DNA of 64,000 nucleotides from Brevibacillus fulvus (GTDB taxonomy: Bacteria; Bacillota; Bacilli; Brevibacillales; Brevibacillaceae): positions 55,678 to 119,677 of the forward strand of contig NZ_JAFBEB010000013.1 of NCBI RefSeq assembly GCF_016908525.1. The letters are read 5' to 3'. The notes beneath the pieces are model-generated. The model did no database searches, was not told the DNA's origin, and saw nothing but the letters and a program-made list of their open reading frames with translations. Positions 1-8,549 of this stretch are shown in pieces (position 1 is the first letter of the stretch; every line of letters begins with the position of its first letter). The position numbers and the translations under genes were made by a program.

Positions 1-2
1 CT

Positions 3-1088
3 GCTACCCATACGTATGCGGCACAGTCATTCTCTTTGTATACGCCTTATCCAAGCATCACCGTGACGCCGGGCGAATCGATCAACTTTTCCGTCGATGT
101 CTTAAACAACAGCAGCGATATTGCCGAGAGCGACCTGCAAGTCACCGGACTGCCCGCGAACTGGGAAGCCGAATTGAGCGCAGACGGCTGGAGTGTCCAG
201 CAGATCGCCGTTAAGCCAAACAGCAGTCAAACCTTGACCATGCAAGTCGATGTGCCGCTGCAAGTGGACAAAGGCACATACCATTTCCAGCTGGTGGCGG
301 GCGGAAGAGCTTCCTTGCCGCTATCCGTGACGGTCTCCGAGCAAGGCACCTATAAAACCGAGCTGACCTCTGATCAACCGAATATGGAAGGACACGCCGG
401 CTCCACTTTCAACTATCAGACCACCCTGCGCAACCGGACGGCGGAAAAGCAGCTGTACGCCTTGACAGCCGAAGCTCCGCAAGGCTGGGATGTCCAATTC
501 AAAGTAGATGGAAAAGCCGTCTCCTCGGCCAATGTCGACGCCAACGGCACACGCGACATTTCGATTGATATTACGCCACCGGAAAAAGTAAAGTCGGGCA
601 GCTACAAAATCCCGATCAAAGCAGCCACCAACTCGACGACAGCTTCGACAGAATTGGAAGCGGTCATCACTGGCTCGTACGACCTGGAAGTGACGACGCC
701 ATCCGGTTTGTTAAGCACTGACGTAACCGCCGGCGACGAGAAAAAACTCCAGCTGTCGATCAACAATACGGGAACAGCGGATTTGCATGACATCTCCTTG
801 AGTTCCAGCGCTCCCGCAAACTGGGAGGTTACCTTTGAACCAAGCAAAATCACCAAACTGGAGGCCGGAAAATCGGCGGAAGTAACCGCTACGCTCAAAG
901 CGGATAACAAAGCGATCGCCGGTGATTATGTAGTCAACGTATCTGCTTCTGCGCCGGAAGCTTCCTCGGAAGCCCAGTTCCGCATCGCGGTCCAAACATC
1001 GGTACTTTGGGGCTGGCTGGGCGTGCTGATCATTGTCGCCGTGATCGCCGGTGTCTATTATTTGTTCCGCACTTACGGGAGGAGATAG
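3..1088 (+). CDS. NEW3-repeat surface protein of an ABC operon (N-terminus outside window)
   Basis: The frame is open to the left edge, so the N-terminus is missing; the first visible residues (...YAAQS) resemble the end of a signal peptide. About 360 residues are seen. They form three or more tandem Ig-like beta-sandwich repeats of the NPCBM-associated NEW3 type (COG1470), marked by recurring 'W-[ED]-x-x-F/L' strands (PANWEAEL, PQGWDVQF, PANWEVTF) spaced about 100 residues apart. A single transmembrane helix (VLWGWLGVLIIVAVIAG) and a short basic tail close the protein. It is therefore most likely anchored in the membrane with the repeats outside. The stop lies 3 nt before the ABC ATPase start, so the two are co-transcribed. 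In this family context the protein is thought to act as an extracellular accessory of the exporter; its ligand is unknown. Confidence 0.75.
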   Translation, partial: ATHTYAAQSFSLYTPYPSITVTPGESINFSVDVLNNSSDIAESDLQVTGLPANWEAELSADGWSVQQIAVKPNSSQTLTMQVDVPLQVDKGTYHFQLVAGGRASLPLSVTVSEQGTYKTELTSDQPNMEGHAGSTFNYQTTLRNRTAEKQLYALTAEAPQGWDVQFKVDGKAVSSANVDANGTRDISIDITPPEKVKSGSYKIPIKAATNSTTASTELEAVITGSYDLEVTTPSGLLSTDVTAGDEKKLQLSINNTGTADLHDISLSSSAPANWEVTFEPSKITKLEAGKSAEVTATLKADNKAIAGDYVVNVSASAPEASSEAQFRIAVQTSVLWGWLGVLIIVAVIAGVYYLFRTYGRR

Positions 1089-1091
1089 ACG

Positions 1092-2054
1092 ATGGACCAG
1101 CACGTTATCGAATTGGAAAAGCTGACCAAAGTTTACGGCGATTACACAGCGGTTGATCAGCTCTCGCTAATGATTCGCCGCGGGGAAATTTTCGGCTTGC
1201 TGGGGCCGAACGGAGCCGGAAAATCAACCACCATCCTCATGATGATGGGCTTGACGGAGCCGACGTCCGGCACGGTTCGGGTGTGTGGATATGATTCCAC
1301 CCGCAATCCGCTGTCCGTCAAGCAAAGAGTCGGTTACCTGCCGGACGATGTCGGCTTTTACGAAGAATTAAGCGGACTGGAAAACTTGCTGTATACCGCC
1401 CGCTTGAACAAAATGTCGCGCGAAATGGCTGTGGAGCGGGCCACCGCTTTGCTGCGACGGGTCGGGCTGGAGGAAGCGTCCGGCAAAAAGGCGGGCACCT
1501 ACTCCCGCGGGATGCGGCAAAGATTGGGTCTGGCCGATGTGCTGATCAAGCAGCCCGAGGTGATTATACTCGATGAGCCTACATTGGGTATCGATCCTGA
1601 GGGTGTACGGGAGTTTTTGCAGCTGATCCAGGAACTTAGCCGGGATGAACAGATCACCGTGCTGTTGTCATCGCATCATTTGCATCAGGTTCAGCAAATT
1701 TGCGACCGCGTCGGTCTGTTTGTCGGCGGGCGCCTGTTGGCGGTCGGGACGGTCTCGCAGCTGTCCCAACAACTCTTTGCGGAAGAACCGTTTTTGATTG
1801 AGCTGCATGTCCAGCCGGGCAGCACCGCTCTCTACAAAAAACTGCTGGAGCTTCCGGAAGTGTCGCGGATCGAACGGGTGGACGCCAATCGCTGGCGCCT
1901 GTCCTGCACAGCCAATATCGCTCCCGCTTTGACGCAGCTGATTGTCTCCAGCGGCGAACAGCTGCATTCCCTGACCGAAAAACAATATGGCCTCGATGAG
2001 ATTTATCATCGCTATTTTGCAGGGAGGGATTCCGATGTTCGAAAAATGGCGTAA
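1092..2054 (+). CDS. ABC transporter ATP-binding protein (ABC-2 exporter type)
   Basis: This 320-residue nucleotide-binding subunit is predicted to power the ABC-2 permease encoded next. Walker A (GPNGAGKS) is near residues 38-45, the signature SRGMRQR near 139, and Walker B (VIILDEP) near 158 followed by the D-loop and H-loop (SSHH). The C-terminal 100 residues form the extra domain common in DrrA/CcmA-like exporter ATPases (COG1131). The start has a strong GGAGGAG site that overlaps the 3' end of the NEW3 gene. The 3' end overlaps the permease gene by 20 nt, which indicates translational coupling. The substrate cannot be told from sequence; polysaccharide, antibiotic or protein export are all known for the family. 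Confidence 0.9.
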   Translation: MDQHVIELEKLTKVYGDYTAVDQLSLMIRRGEIFGLLGPNGAGKSTTILMMMGLTEPTSGTVRVCGYDSTRNPLSVKQRVGYLPDDVGFYEELSGLENLLYTARLNKMSREMAVERATALLRRVGLEEASGKKAGTYSRGMRQRLGLADVLIKQPEVIILDEPTLGIDPEGVREFLQLIQELSRDEQITVLLSSHHLHQVQQICDRVGLFVGGRLLAVGTVSQLSQQLFAEEPFLIELHVQPGSTALYKKLLELPEVSRIERVDANRWRLSCTANIAPALTQLIVSSGEQLHSLTEKQYGLDEIYHRYFAGRDSDVRKMA

Positions 2055-3021
2055 CCGTAATGACGCCAAAGTGTTTCATCCGTTTTGGGTGATCGTGCAA
2101 AAGGAAGTCGCCGATCATGTGCACAGCTGGCGGTTTTTGATTCTCGTCGGCTTGCTGATGCTGACCTGCATCGGCTCGCTTTATACGGCGATGACCACGA
2201 TTCGCACGGCGGTACCGCAGGATGATTCGCTCAACTCCTTCCTTTTTTTAAAACTGTTTACCGTATCTGATGGCACGTTGCCGCCGTTTATTACCTTTAT
2301 CGGCTTTTTGGGACCGCTGCTCGGCATCGGGATGGGCTTTGATGCGATCAACGCCGAGCGCAACAAAGGGACTTTGAGCCGACTGATCTCGCAGCCGATT
2401 TATCGCGATTATGTCCTGAATGCAAAATTCACTGCTGCGCTGCTTGTTATCAGTGTGCTGCTGTTTGGACTCGGGCTGCTGGTAATGGGGCTGGGGTTGC
2501 TGGCAATCGGTATTCCGCCAAGTCCGGAAGAATTTTGGCGAATGATCTTCTTCTTGCTGCTGAGCATCGTCTATATCGCCTTTTGGCTCAATTTATCGAT
2601 CCTCTGCTCGGTACGCTTTAAGCAGGCTGCTACGTCAGCCTTGTCCAGTATCGCTGTCTGGATTTTTTTCAGTGTCTTTTTTTCGCTGATCATACGCCTA
2701 GTCGCCAATATTGCCGCGCCGACCGAGGTGGCTACGGAGGAGACTGCGGTCGCCTATCAGCAGTTCATTCAAAATCTGTCGCGTTTGTCGCCCAGTCAGC
2801 TGTTTAGCGATGCGACTACAACGATGCTCACACCGTCTGTGCGCAGTTTGGGCCCGTTGACAATGGAGCAGATTTACGGGGCGATTCCGAGTCCTTTGCC
2901 GCTCGGACAGAGCCTTTTGCTCGTCTGGCCGCAAGTGACCGGCTTGCTGGCTGCCACATTGCTCTGCTTTGCGCTTTCCTACTATCTGTTTATGCGCCAG
3001 GAAATTCGTTCCCGCTCCTAA
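2035..3021 (+). CDS. ABC-2 family transporter permease
   Basis: The product is a 328-residue membrane protein with about six hydrophobic helices and an N-terminal cytoplasmic stretch ([14 protein letters not shown]) typical of ABC-2/NosY-like permeases. An upstream in-frame ATG exists inside the ATPase gene, but the ATG at base 2035 has the ribosome site GGAGGG at the right distance and gives the family-typical N-terminus, so I chose it. A conserved loop ([27 protein letters not shown]) matches the coupling region of this family that contacts the ATPase. Together with the two upstream genes it forms a complete exporter of unknown substrate. Confidence 0.85.
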   Translation: MFEKWRNRNDAKVFHPFWVIVQKEVADHVHSWRFLILVGLLMLTCIGSLYTAMTTIRTAVPQDDSLNSFLFLKLFTVSDGTLPPFITFIGFLGPLLGIGMGFDAINAERNKGTLSRLISQPIYRDYVLNAKFTAALLVISVLLFGLGLLVMGLGLLAIGIPPSPEEFWRMIFFLLLSIVYIAFWLNLSILCSVRFKQAATSALSSIAVWIFFSVFFSLIIRLVANIAAPTEVATEETAVAYQQFIQNLSRLSPSQLFSDATTTMLTPSVRSLGPLTMEQIYGAIPSPLPLGQSLLLVWPQVTGLLAATLLCFALSYYLFMRQEIRSRS

Positions 3022-3064
3022 TCAACGCTGGCGGACTCTTGCCCCGTTTGAATGGATGGTTCTG

Positions 3065-3103
3065 GCCTCGGTCTGGCATCCGCCGAGGCAGGCGCTGTTT
3101 TTT
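3065..3103 (+). terminator. possible terminator after the ABC operon
   Basis: A 7-bp stem (GCCTCGG / CCGAGGC) is followed 8 nt later by six T residues. The gap between stem and T-run makes this a weak candidate. It overlaps the -35 box of the pirin promoter. Confidence 0.3.
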
Positions 3104-3130
3104 GACTTTGCCGAAAAAAACGTGTATGAT
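3102..3130 (+). promoter_or_regulatory. sigma-A promoter of the pirin gene
   Basis: TTGACT and TATGAT are separated by exactly 17 bp, near consensus for the vegetative sigma factor. The pirin start codon follows about 40 nt downstream. Confidence 0.75.
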
Positions 3131-3142
3131 TACTTCATTAAA

Positions 3143-3155
3143 GTTAGTGACTAAC
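3143..3155. promoter_or_regulatory. operator-like palindrome in pirin leader
   Basis: GTTAGT-G-ACTAAC is a perfect inverted repeat that begins about 12 bp after the -10 box, so it covers the first transcribed bases. Such a position suits a repressor. TTAGT/ACTAA half-sites occur in operators of MarR/HxlR-type redox regulators, but the regulator here is unidentified. Confidence 0.5.
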
Positions 3156-3171
3156 ATTTCGGGAGGTCGTT

Positions 3172-4002
3172 ATGCAGCAGCGCACAATACGCTATGTGAA
3201 AACCGTAGCTTTTCAACAAAACAGCCCGCTTCATCGCAATGGCTTTATTCTCGAGCCCGGTCGTTTTGCCGAACATGATCCTTTTCTGTTTCTTGCTGAA
3301 GACATTTTTCAAAAGGGGACTTTTGCCCGACACCCGCATCGGGGCATTGAAACCGTCACATATGTAATTGAAGGAACGCTGGAGCATTTCGACAGCCATA
3401 TCGGATACGGAAAGCTGGAACCCGGCGATGTGCAATGGATGACGGCGGGCAGAGGCGTTATTCATAAAGAAGATCCGGCACCTGGGACCACCGTTCGCAG
3501 TCTGCAGCTTTGGGTCAATTTGCCGCGAGCTTACAAAATGACCGAACCTCGTTATCAAAACTTGAAAAGCGCCGAGATGCCTGTGCGCCAGGAAGAAGGA
3601 GCGCTGGTCCGTGTGTTTGCCGGCTCCTCGAAGGATGTGCGTGCCGATACGCTTACCTATGTACCCGTAACGATGGTGGAAATCATCGCGGAACCCGGGG
3701 CCACGATTACGCAAGATTTGCCCGGGAGCTATACAGGCTTTCTCTACATTTTGCAAGGCAGCGGAACGTTCGGAGCAGAGGAGACGTCAGGAAGCGCCGG
3801 TCAAGCTTTGTTCCTCGCCGAAGCCAATCCCGATGAGAGCAGCGAACTTAAAATTACTGCAAAGGAAAAACTGCGTCTGTTGCTTTATGCGGGCGAACCG
3901 CTGCACGAACCGATCGCCGCCTACGGTCCTTTTGTGATGAATACCGAGGAAGAAATTCGCCAGGCCATTGCCGATTACCAAAACGGAACGTTTGGGGAAT
4001 AA
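3172..4002 (+). CDS. pirin family protein
   Basis: The 276-residue product is a bicupin of the pirin family (COG1741). The N-terminal cupin carries the metal-binding signature HPHRGIETVTYVIEG (around residues 56-70) with further His and Glu residues near HFDSH and GDVQWMTAGRGVIHKE. The C-terminal cupin is less conserved (YILQGSGTFG). Bacterial pirins bind Fe or another divalent metal, and several have quercetinase activity or respond to redox and electrophile stress; which applies here is not visible. The start has a clear GGGAGG site. It is a monocistronic unit with its own promoter, operator-like palindrome and terminator. Confidence 0.88.
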   Translation: MQQRTIRYVKTVAFQQNSPLHRNGFILEPGRFAEHDPFLFLAEDIFQKGTFARHPHRGIETVTYVIEGTLEHFDSHIGYGKLEPGDVQWMTAGRGVIHKEDPAPGTTVRSLQLWVNLPRAYKMTEPRYQNLKSAEMPVRQEEGALVRVFAGSSKDVRADTLTYVPVTMVEIIAEPGATITQDLPGSYTGFLYILQGSGTFGAEETSGSAGQALFLAEANPDESSELKITAKEKLRLLLYAGEPLHEPIAAYGPFVMNTEEEIRQAIADYQNGTFGE

Positions 4003-4024
4003 TGCTTTTTTCCTTTTCAGATCA

Positions 4025-4059
4025 GGTCAACCTTGTTTCGGTTGGCCTTTGTTTTTTTT
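4025..4059 (+). terminator. Rho-independent terminator of pirin gene
   Basis: GGTCAACC / GGTTGGCC (8 bp with one G-U) around a 7-nt loop, followed by a T-rich tract interrupted by a single G. Confidence 0.8.
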
Positions 4060-4205
4060 CTGGCGAAAACGTCACTGGGACATGTCACAAATCAAGGTCC
4101 TCAATTGTCTAAGTGATTGAACAGACAGAAAGGGAACGCGCTGCGCTGGCATTGACGGAAACCGTAACGCTCATTTCTGAAGCAGGTTGCTGTATCCGTC
4201 CTGAA

Positions 4206-4236
4206 AAAAGAAAAGAGCACTTGTCGAGTGCTCTCT
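4206..4236 (-). terminator. terminator of the small two-gene unit
   Basis: Read on the minus strand, GAGCACT and AGTGCTC pair around CGACA and are followed by TTTTCTTTTTTC. It lies directly after the 4247 gene. Confidence 0.8.
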
Positions 4237-4246
4237 TGAAAGACGC

Positions 4247-4657
4247 TCACTGCTTATGTTGTTGCATAAATTGCTTCAGCAGTCCGCTCAATGCCGGATT
4301 CTTCAGTACCTCAGCCAAATTCGACTGATTTACCTGTGGCAACAATGCACGCAATTGCGGCATGAGCGGCGCGAGTTGTTCCACAGGCAGGTTCGCCGCA
4401 GTTTGCCGTTGTGTTTCCGGCACAGACGAGACTCGTTTACTTGGCCGACGAGAAAACAGACGGGTTCGCCGTCGCGGACGTTCTTTCAGTCCATCCAACA
4501 TTTCCTTGACCTCACTGATCTCCTGACGGACAGCGCTGACTTCCCGCAGCAGTTGTTCATACGATTGCTGATTCGATTTCGCCAGTTGATTGACCCACTC
4601 ATTCACCTTGGGTTGCGAAGGAGCTTTTTTTCGTTTCGGCTTCGGTTTAATGGCCAA
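4247..4657 (-). CDS. conserved hypothetical small basic protein
   Basis: The 136-residue protein is not recognised. It has a Lys/Pro-rich N-terminus (KPKPKRKKAPSQPK), a predicted coiled coil (roughly residues 30-60, QSYEQLLREVSAVRQEISEVKEML), an Arg-rich linker and a Pro/Leu/Gln-rich C-terminus ending in QQHKQ. There is no signal peptide or membrane helix, so it is probably cytoplasmic. The start is unusual. The strong site AAGGAGGTGA abuts the TTG used here, while an in-frame ATT two codons later sits at the ideal distance. The true initiator could therefore be a rare ATT. It follows the 85-residue gene by 8 nt and shares its terminator, so the pair is an operon. Confidence 0.65.
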   Translation of the reverse strand: MAIKPKPKRKKAPSQPKVNEWVNQLAKSNQQSYEQLLREVSAVRQEISEVKEMLDGLKERPRRRTRLFSRRPSKRVSSVPETQRQTAANLPVEQLAPLMPQLRALLPQVNQSNLAEVLKNPALSGLLKQFMQQHKQ

Positions 4658-4665
4658 TCACCTCC

Positions 4666-4923
4666 TTATCTCGAACGGCGTCGCAACTGATTGATATCGT
4701 CAGCTTTTACTCCTTTTTTCGCCAATTTATTCATCAAGCTACCGACACTTTCCGTCCTGGACATACTGCGAAAACGCGCCACAAACTCATTTAACTCCTG
4801 TTCGCTAAAATGCTTGCCCGATTTTCGGCCCAAATCGCGGAAAACTTCTTTCAGGCCTGAGTCGGAACGCAGCTTTTCCTTGGGCACAGAACTGAGAATT
4901 GACATAATCTTGCTGATATCCAC
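4666..4923 (-). CDS. small conserved hypothetical protein (SpoVIF-like?)
   Basis: This 85-residue, highly charged, all-helical protein starts at GTG with AAGGAGGAG 7 nt upstream. Its layout (helix, then GLKEVFRDLGRKSGK, then SEQELNEFVARFR, then a basic tail) loosely recalls the small spore protein family SpoVIF/YjcC, but the match is by eye only and weak. It is the first gene of a two-gene unit with the coiled-coil protein downstream. No function is assigned. Confidence 0.6.
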   Translation of the reverse strand: MDISKIMSILSSVPKEKLRSDSGLKEVFRDLGRKSGKHFSEQELNEFVARFRSMSRTESVGSLMNKLAKKGVKADDINQLRRRSR

Positions 4924-5079
4924 AACAAACTCCTCCTTGGCAACTACTTGTTCTCTTTACTTTATGTCAAACAAGTAGTAGAGGATTGGTCTGTTGTCCG
5001 TAAGCCGCTCACCTATTTCTTGAAACAACCGCTTTTTTGCTGATGATTGGGCGCTTTACACCAGGGGATGGCCGGCACG

Positions 5080-5113
5080 AAAAAAGGCTGCCGAAATAGA
5101 TTCGACAGCCTTG
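5080..5113 (-). terminator. terminator of the peptide-binding lipoprotein gene
   Basis: Minus-strand AAGGCTGTCGAA pairs with TTTCGGCAGCCTT around a short loop and is followed by TTTTT. It is 40 nt after the stop codon. Confidence 0.85.
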
Positions 5114-5154
5114 CTGTATGCCTGGCTCAATAACTTCAAAAGCCAAGCCGTTGA

Positions 5155-6777
5155 TTATTCAACCGATGCCCATTTGTAGTCGACATTTCCCAAGCCGTCA
5201 ATGACAACGTCTTTGACTTTGTCGCTCTTCACCCAGGAATCGGTGTAGAAGTAGATCGGCGCAATCGGCATTTCATCCATCAAGATTTTTTCCGCCTGGG
5301 CCAGATCTTCTTTCCGTTTGTCTTCCGGGTCCGTCATCGCTTGCTCCAGCAATTTTTTATACTGTTCATTTTCCCAACCAGTATCGTTGTTACCGGTTGT
5401 TTTTTCCTTAAACAAGTCAAGGAAGTTGCTTGGATCGTTGAAATCGCCTAACCAAGCATTGCGTCCCACTTGGTATTTCCCTTGATGCAAGTCTTCGATA
5501 TACACTTTCCATTCCGTATTGGACAGTTTCACATCAATATTGAACGCTTTTTTCCATTGGTCCTGGATCGATTCGGCAATTTTTTTGTGAGCGTCTTGCG
5601 TATTGAAAGAAATCGTGATTGGCGGCAGCTTGCTGATACCGAGTTCTTTCATCCCTTCCGCCAACAGCTTTTTCGCTGTTTCCACATCATTATCCTTGAA
5701 ATAAGGCGCAGAAGCCAGCGACATGGATGGCGGCACAAAACCCATCGCCGGTTCCTGATTCAACTGCGTCACATTATCGATAATCGCCTGGCGATCAATC
5801 GCATACGCAAACGCTTTGCGGATCTTGGCATTATTAAACGGAACTTGTTCGGTATTGAAATTGTAGAAATACGTGCCGGCAATCGGTTGAGAAATGATTC
5901 TGCCTTGATCCTGCAAGGCCGGAATCGCATCAACCGGCAAAGAACTCAATGGCGACCCTGCCCAATCCAGTTCGCCGTTTTCAAACATGGACAGTTCCGT
6001 GTTTTCGTCTTCAACCATGGAGAATTCAATCCGGTCCAGCTTCACGGTATCCTTATCCCAATAGTTGTCGTTCTTCACGAGTACCATCTTGTTTTTATGT
6101 TCCCAGCTCTCCAGCTTGAAAGGACCGTTTCCAACATGGGTTTTCGCCTCATTCGCCCATTTTGGATCAACTTCCACCACTTTTTGGTTCACTGGATAGT
6201 AAGTATAAAAGGAGGTCAGCTCCAGGAAGTACGGGGTTGGATGTTCCAAAGTCACTTGCAGCGTTTTATCGTCAAGCGCTTTTACCCCGACATCGTCGGC
6301 TTTCGCTTCCCCTTTGTTGAATTTTTCCCCGTTTTTAATGTAATACAATTGATATGCATAATTGGAAGCAGTTTTTGGGTCCAACGCGCGTTTCCAGGCA
6401 AATTCAAAGTCTTTCGCGGTCACAGGATCGCCATTGCTCCATTTGGCATCGCGCAGCTTAAACGTATACGTTAATTTATCGTCGGAAACTTCGTAGCTCT
6501 CCGCTGCAGATGGGACAATCTTGTTATCCTTGTCAAAACGGGTCAACCCGTCAAACGTAGCGCGCACTACCGCACCGGAGGTCGTATCTTCAGCCAACCC
6601 CGGATCTGCTGTCGGCGGCTCGGAATGAAGATTGAGACGGATCACCTTTTCTCCCTGCGACGAGGAAGAACTGTCAGTCGAGGCAGCAGAATCAGTGCTA
6701 CCCGGGCTTCCGCAGCCGGCCAATGCAACACTGAGAACGAGAACGGAGCTGACAATTGATAAAAAATGCTTTTTCAT
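5155..6777 (-). CDS. peptide ABC transporter substrate-binding lipoprotein (OppA/DppE type)
   Basis: The 540-residue product is an SBP_bac_5 family solute receptor. The N-terminus (MKKHFLSIVSSVLVLSVALAG-C) is a lipoprotein signal with Cys in the lipobox, so the mature protein is lipid-anchored outside the membrane. A Ser-rich linker follows. Family landmarks include EPPTADPG, the FKLRDAKWSNGDPVTAKDFEFAWKRALDP region and YVGNGPFKLESWEHK-type segments. It is most like OppA/XP_55-type oligopeptide binders. I placed the start at the ATG with a GGGGGAT site; an in-frame upstream start would add 11 residues before the signal. No permease genes are adjacent, so it must partner with a transporter elsewhere. 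It lies after metQ, separated by a terminator. Confidence 0.88.
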   Translation of the reverse strand: MKKHFLSIVSSVLVLSVALAGCGSPGSTDSAASTDSSSSSQGEKVIRLNLHSEPPTADPGLAEDTTSGAVVRATFDGLTRFDKDNKIVPSAAESYEVSDDKLTYTFKLRDAKWSNGDPVTAKDFEFAWKRALDPKTASNYAYQLYYIKNGEKFNKGEAKADDVGVKALDDKTLQVTLEHPTPYFLELTSFYTYYPVNQKVVEVDPKWANEAKTHVGNGPFKLESWEHKNKMVLVKNDNYWDKDTVKLDRIEFSMVEDENTELSMFENGELDWAGSPLSSLPVDAIPALQDQGRIISQPIAGTYFYNFNTEQVPFNNAKIRKAFAYAIDRQAIIDNVTQLNQEPAMGFVPPSMSLASAPYFKDNDVETAKKLLAEGMKELGISKLPPITISFNTQDAHKKIAESIQDQWKKAFNIDVKLSNTEWKVYIEDLHQGKYQVGRNAWLGDFNDPSNFLDLFKEKTTGNNDTGWENEQYKKLLEQAMTDPEDKRKEDLAQAEKILMDEMPIAPIYFYTDSWVKSDKVKDVVIDGLGNVDYKWASVE

Positions 6778-6930
6778 TCTCTTTATCCCCCTTTTCAAAT
6801 CATTATTCACTATACTGCTTTTTTCTATTGTTTTAAACTAAAGCGACTTATATTTAATCATTTTTTATTTATTTATAAAGAGATTTAAATGATTATAAAA
6901 TTTTTGATCGAGTAGACTGCTGCTTGGCAT

Positions 6931-6968
6931 AAAAAAAGGTTGCCGAGATATATTCTCGACAACCTTTT
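6931..6968 (-). terminator. terminator of metNIQ
   Basis: Minus-strand AAGGTTGTCGAGAA pairs with TTCTCGGCAACCTT-like sequence around a short AT loop, followed by seven T residues. It resembles the hairpin at 5080, one gene further on. Confidence 0.85.
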
Positions 6969-6978
6969 CTCTCATTCA

Positions 6979-7836
6979 TTAGAATGCCGGTACAATCGAA
7001 CCTTTGTACTGATCTTCAATGAATTTTTTTACTTCAGGTGTATTCAAAGCTTTCGCCAATTTTTGGATCGCATCGGAATCTTTGTTGTCAGGACGCGCCA
7101 CCAGGTAGTTCGCATAAGGAGAATCGGAATCCTCCAACAACAAGGCATCTTTGGTCGGAACCAGTTGTGCTTCCAGCGCATAGTTGGTATTGATCAGCGC
7201 CAAGTCCACTTCATCAAGCACGCGCGGCAACATTGCTGCTTCTACTTCTTTAAATTGCAGGTTTTTCTTGTTTTCCACGATATCTTTTACAGTACCTTCA
7301 ACGCCAACTCCGTCTTTCAATTTGATCACACCGTTTTTCGCCAGCAACGCCAAGGCGCGGCCGTTATTGGTCGGGTCATTTGGCACGGCAACGGTTGCGC
7401 CATCAGCCAATTCCTCGATTGATTTGATCTTTTTGGAGTAAGCGCCAAATGGTTCGATATGAACCGGAACAACTTCCACGAGGTCCATGTTTTGATCTTT
7501 GTTAAACTGTTTCAAGTAAGGGATGTGTTGGAAGAAGTTCGCATCCAGTTGTTTTTCGAACAATTGTACGTTTGGTTGGACATAATCGGTAAATTCTTTG
7601 ATTTCCAGATTGATGCCTTCTTCTTTCAATTTCGGTTGGATAAACTTCAAAATTTCCGCATGTGGTACTGGAGATGCGCCAACTGTCAGCGTCACTTCCT
7701 GAGCCTGTTCACCGCCGCTTGCTGCGCCGCCAGCAGCGCCATTCGATTCAGGCGCCGGTTGCGATTCGCTCTTACCGCAGCCTGCCAGAGAAGCTGCCAA
7801 TGCTAATGAGAGAAGGGAAACAACAAATTTTTTCAC
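6979..7836 (-). CDS. metQ: methionine ABC transporter substrate-binding lipoprotein MetQ
   Basis: The 285-residue product belongs to the NlpA/MetQ family. It starts with a lipoprotein signal (MKKFVVSLLSLALAASLAG-C) and a Gly/Ala-rich linker. The family core follows: VGASPVPHAEIL, FTDYVQPNVQL, DANFFQHIPYL, and the ligand-site regions VPNDPTNNGRAL and LINTNYAL. It captures methionine (often D- or L-) outside the cell and hands it to MetI. It is the last gene of metN-metI-metQ, whose leader is a SAM riboswitch, so its synthesis should fall when SAM is plentiful. The start has an AGGAGGAA site. Confidence 0.95.
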   Translation of the reverse strand: MKKFVVSLLSLALAASLAGCGKSESQPAPESNGAAGGAASGGEQAQEVTLTVGASPVPHAEILKFIQPKLKEEGINLEIKEFTDYVQPNVQLFEKQLDANFFQHIPYLKQFNKDQNMDLVEVVPVHIEPFGAYSKKIKSIEELADGATVAVPNDPTNNGRALALLAKNGVIKLKDGVGVEGTVKDIVENKKNLQFKEVEAAMLPRVLDEVDLALINTNYALEAQLVPTKDALLLEDSDSPYANYLVARPDNKDSDAIQKLAKALNTPEVKKFIEDQYKGSIVPAF

Positions 7837-7883
7837 AAACCATTCCTCCTAAAAAAGTATGTTAAGAAATATGATGATAGATC

Positions 7884-8549
7884 CTATCTGCGAGTAAAGT
7901 ACGCAACCAGGCGGTCGCCAATCGTTTGCAGGATCTGTACCAATACAAGCAAGATGACTACTGTCACAATCATTACATCGGTTTGGAACCGCTGGTAACC
8001 GTAGCGAATCGCCAAGTCACCCAGCCCGCCGCCGCCGATCGCACCGGACATGGCCGTGTAGGAGACCAGCGCGACGGTCGTAATCGTAATGCCGGCAATC
8101 AGCCCGGGACGGGATTCCGGCAGCAACACTTTCCAAATGATCTGCCACTTGGAAGCACCCATGGATTGGGCTGCTTCGATCACGCCGCGGTCAACCTCGC
8201 GCAGCGAAGTCTCGACCAAACGGGCAAAAAACGGCGCCGCTCCGATCACCAATGGCGGAATCGACCCTTGAACCCCGAGCGAGGTCCCGACAATTAACCG
8301 AGTGAGCGGAATCAACATAATCATCAGGATAATAAATGGAACAGACCGTAATATATTGACAATAAAGGAGAGTACCGCATATAACGCCTTGTTTTGCAGC
8401 AGTTGCCCCCGCGAAGTAAGGAACAGCAAGATCCCCAACGGCAACCCGATAATCGCCGTAAACAAGGTTGAAAACGCAAGCATGGTCAACGTGTCAAGGG
8501 AGCCTTGCCAAATTTCCGCCCAGTCGACATTTTCAAATGTTATGGACAA
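7884..8549 (-). CDS. metI: methionine ABC transporter permease MetI
   Basis: This 221-residue inner-membrane protein has five predicted helices and the BPD_transp_1 cytoplasmic loop (EAAQSMGASKWQIIWKVLLPESRPGLIAG) that couples to the ATPase. It starts with TTG one base after the metN stop codon; its ribosome site GGAGGTGA lies inside the end of metN, so translation of the two is coupled. Together with MetN and MetQ it imports methionine. Confidence 0.95.
   Translation of the reverse strand: MSITFENVDWAEIWQGSLDTLTMLAFSTLFTAIIGLPLGILLFLTSRGQLLQNKALYAVLSFIVNILRSVPFIILMIMLIPLTRLIVGTSLGVQGSIPPLVIGAAPFFARLVETSLREVDRGVIEAAQSMGASKWQIIWKVLLPESRPGLIAGITITTVALVSYTAMSGAIGGGGLGDLAIRYGYQRFQTDVMIVTVVILLVLVQILQTIGDRLVAYFTRR

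Noticed and set aside
4113..4328. Plus-strand frame of 71 codons with several Cys residues
   Set aside because: It runs through a minus-strand terminator and into the end of the small coiled-coil gene; no ribosome site and no family-like pattern.
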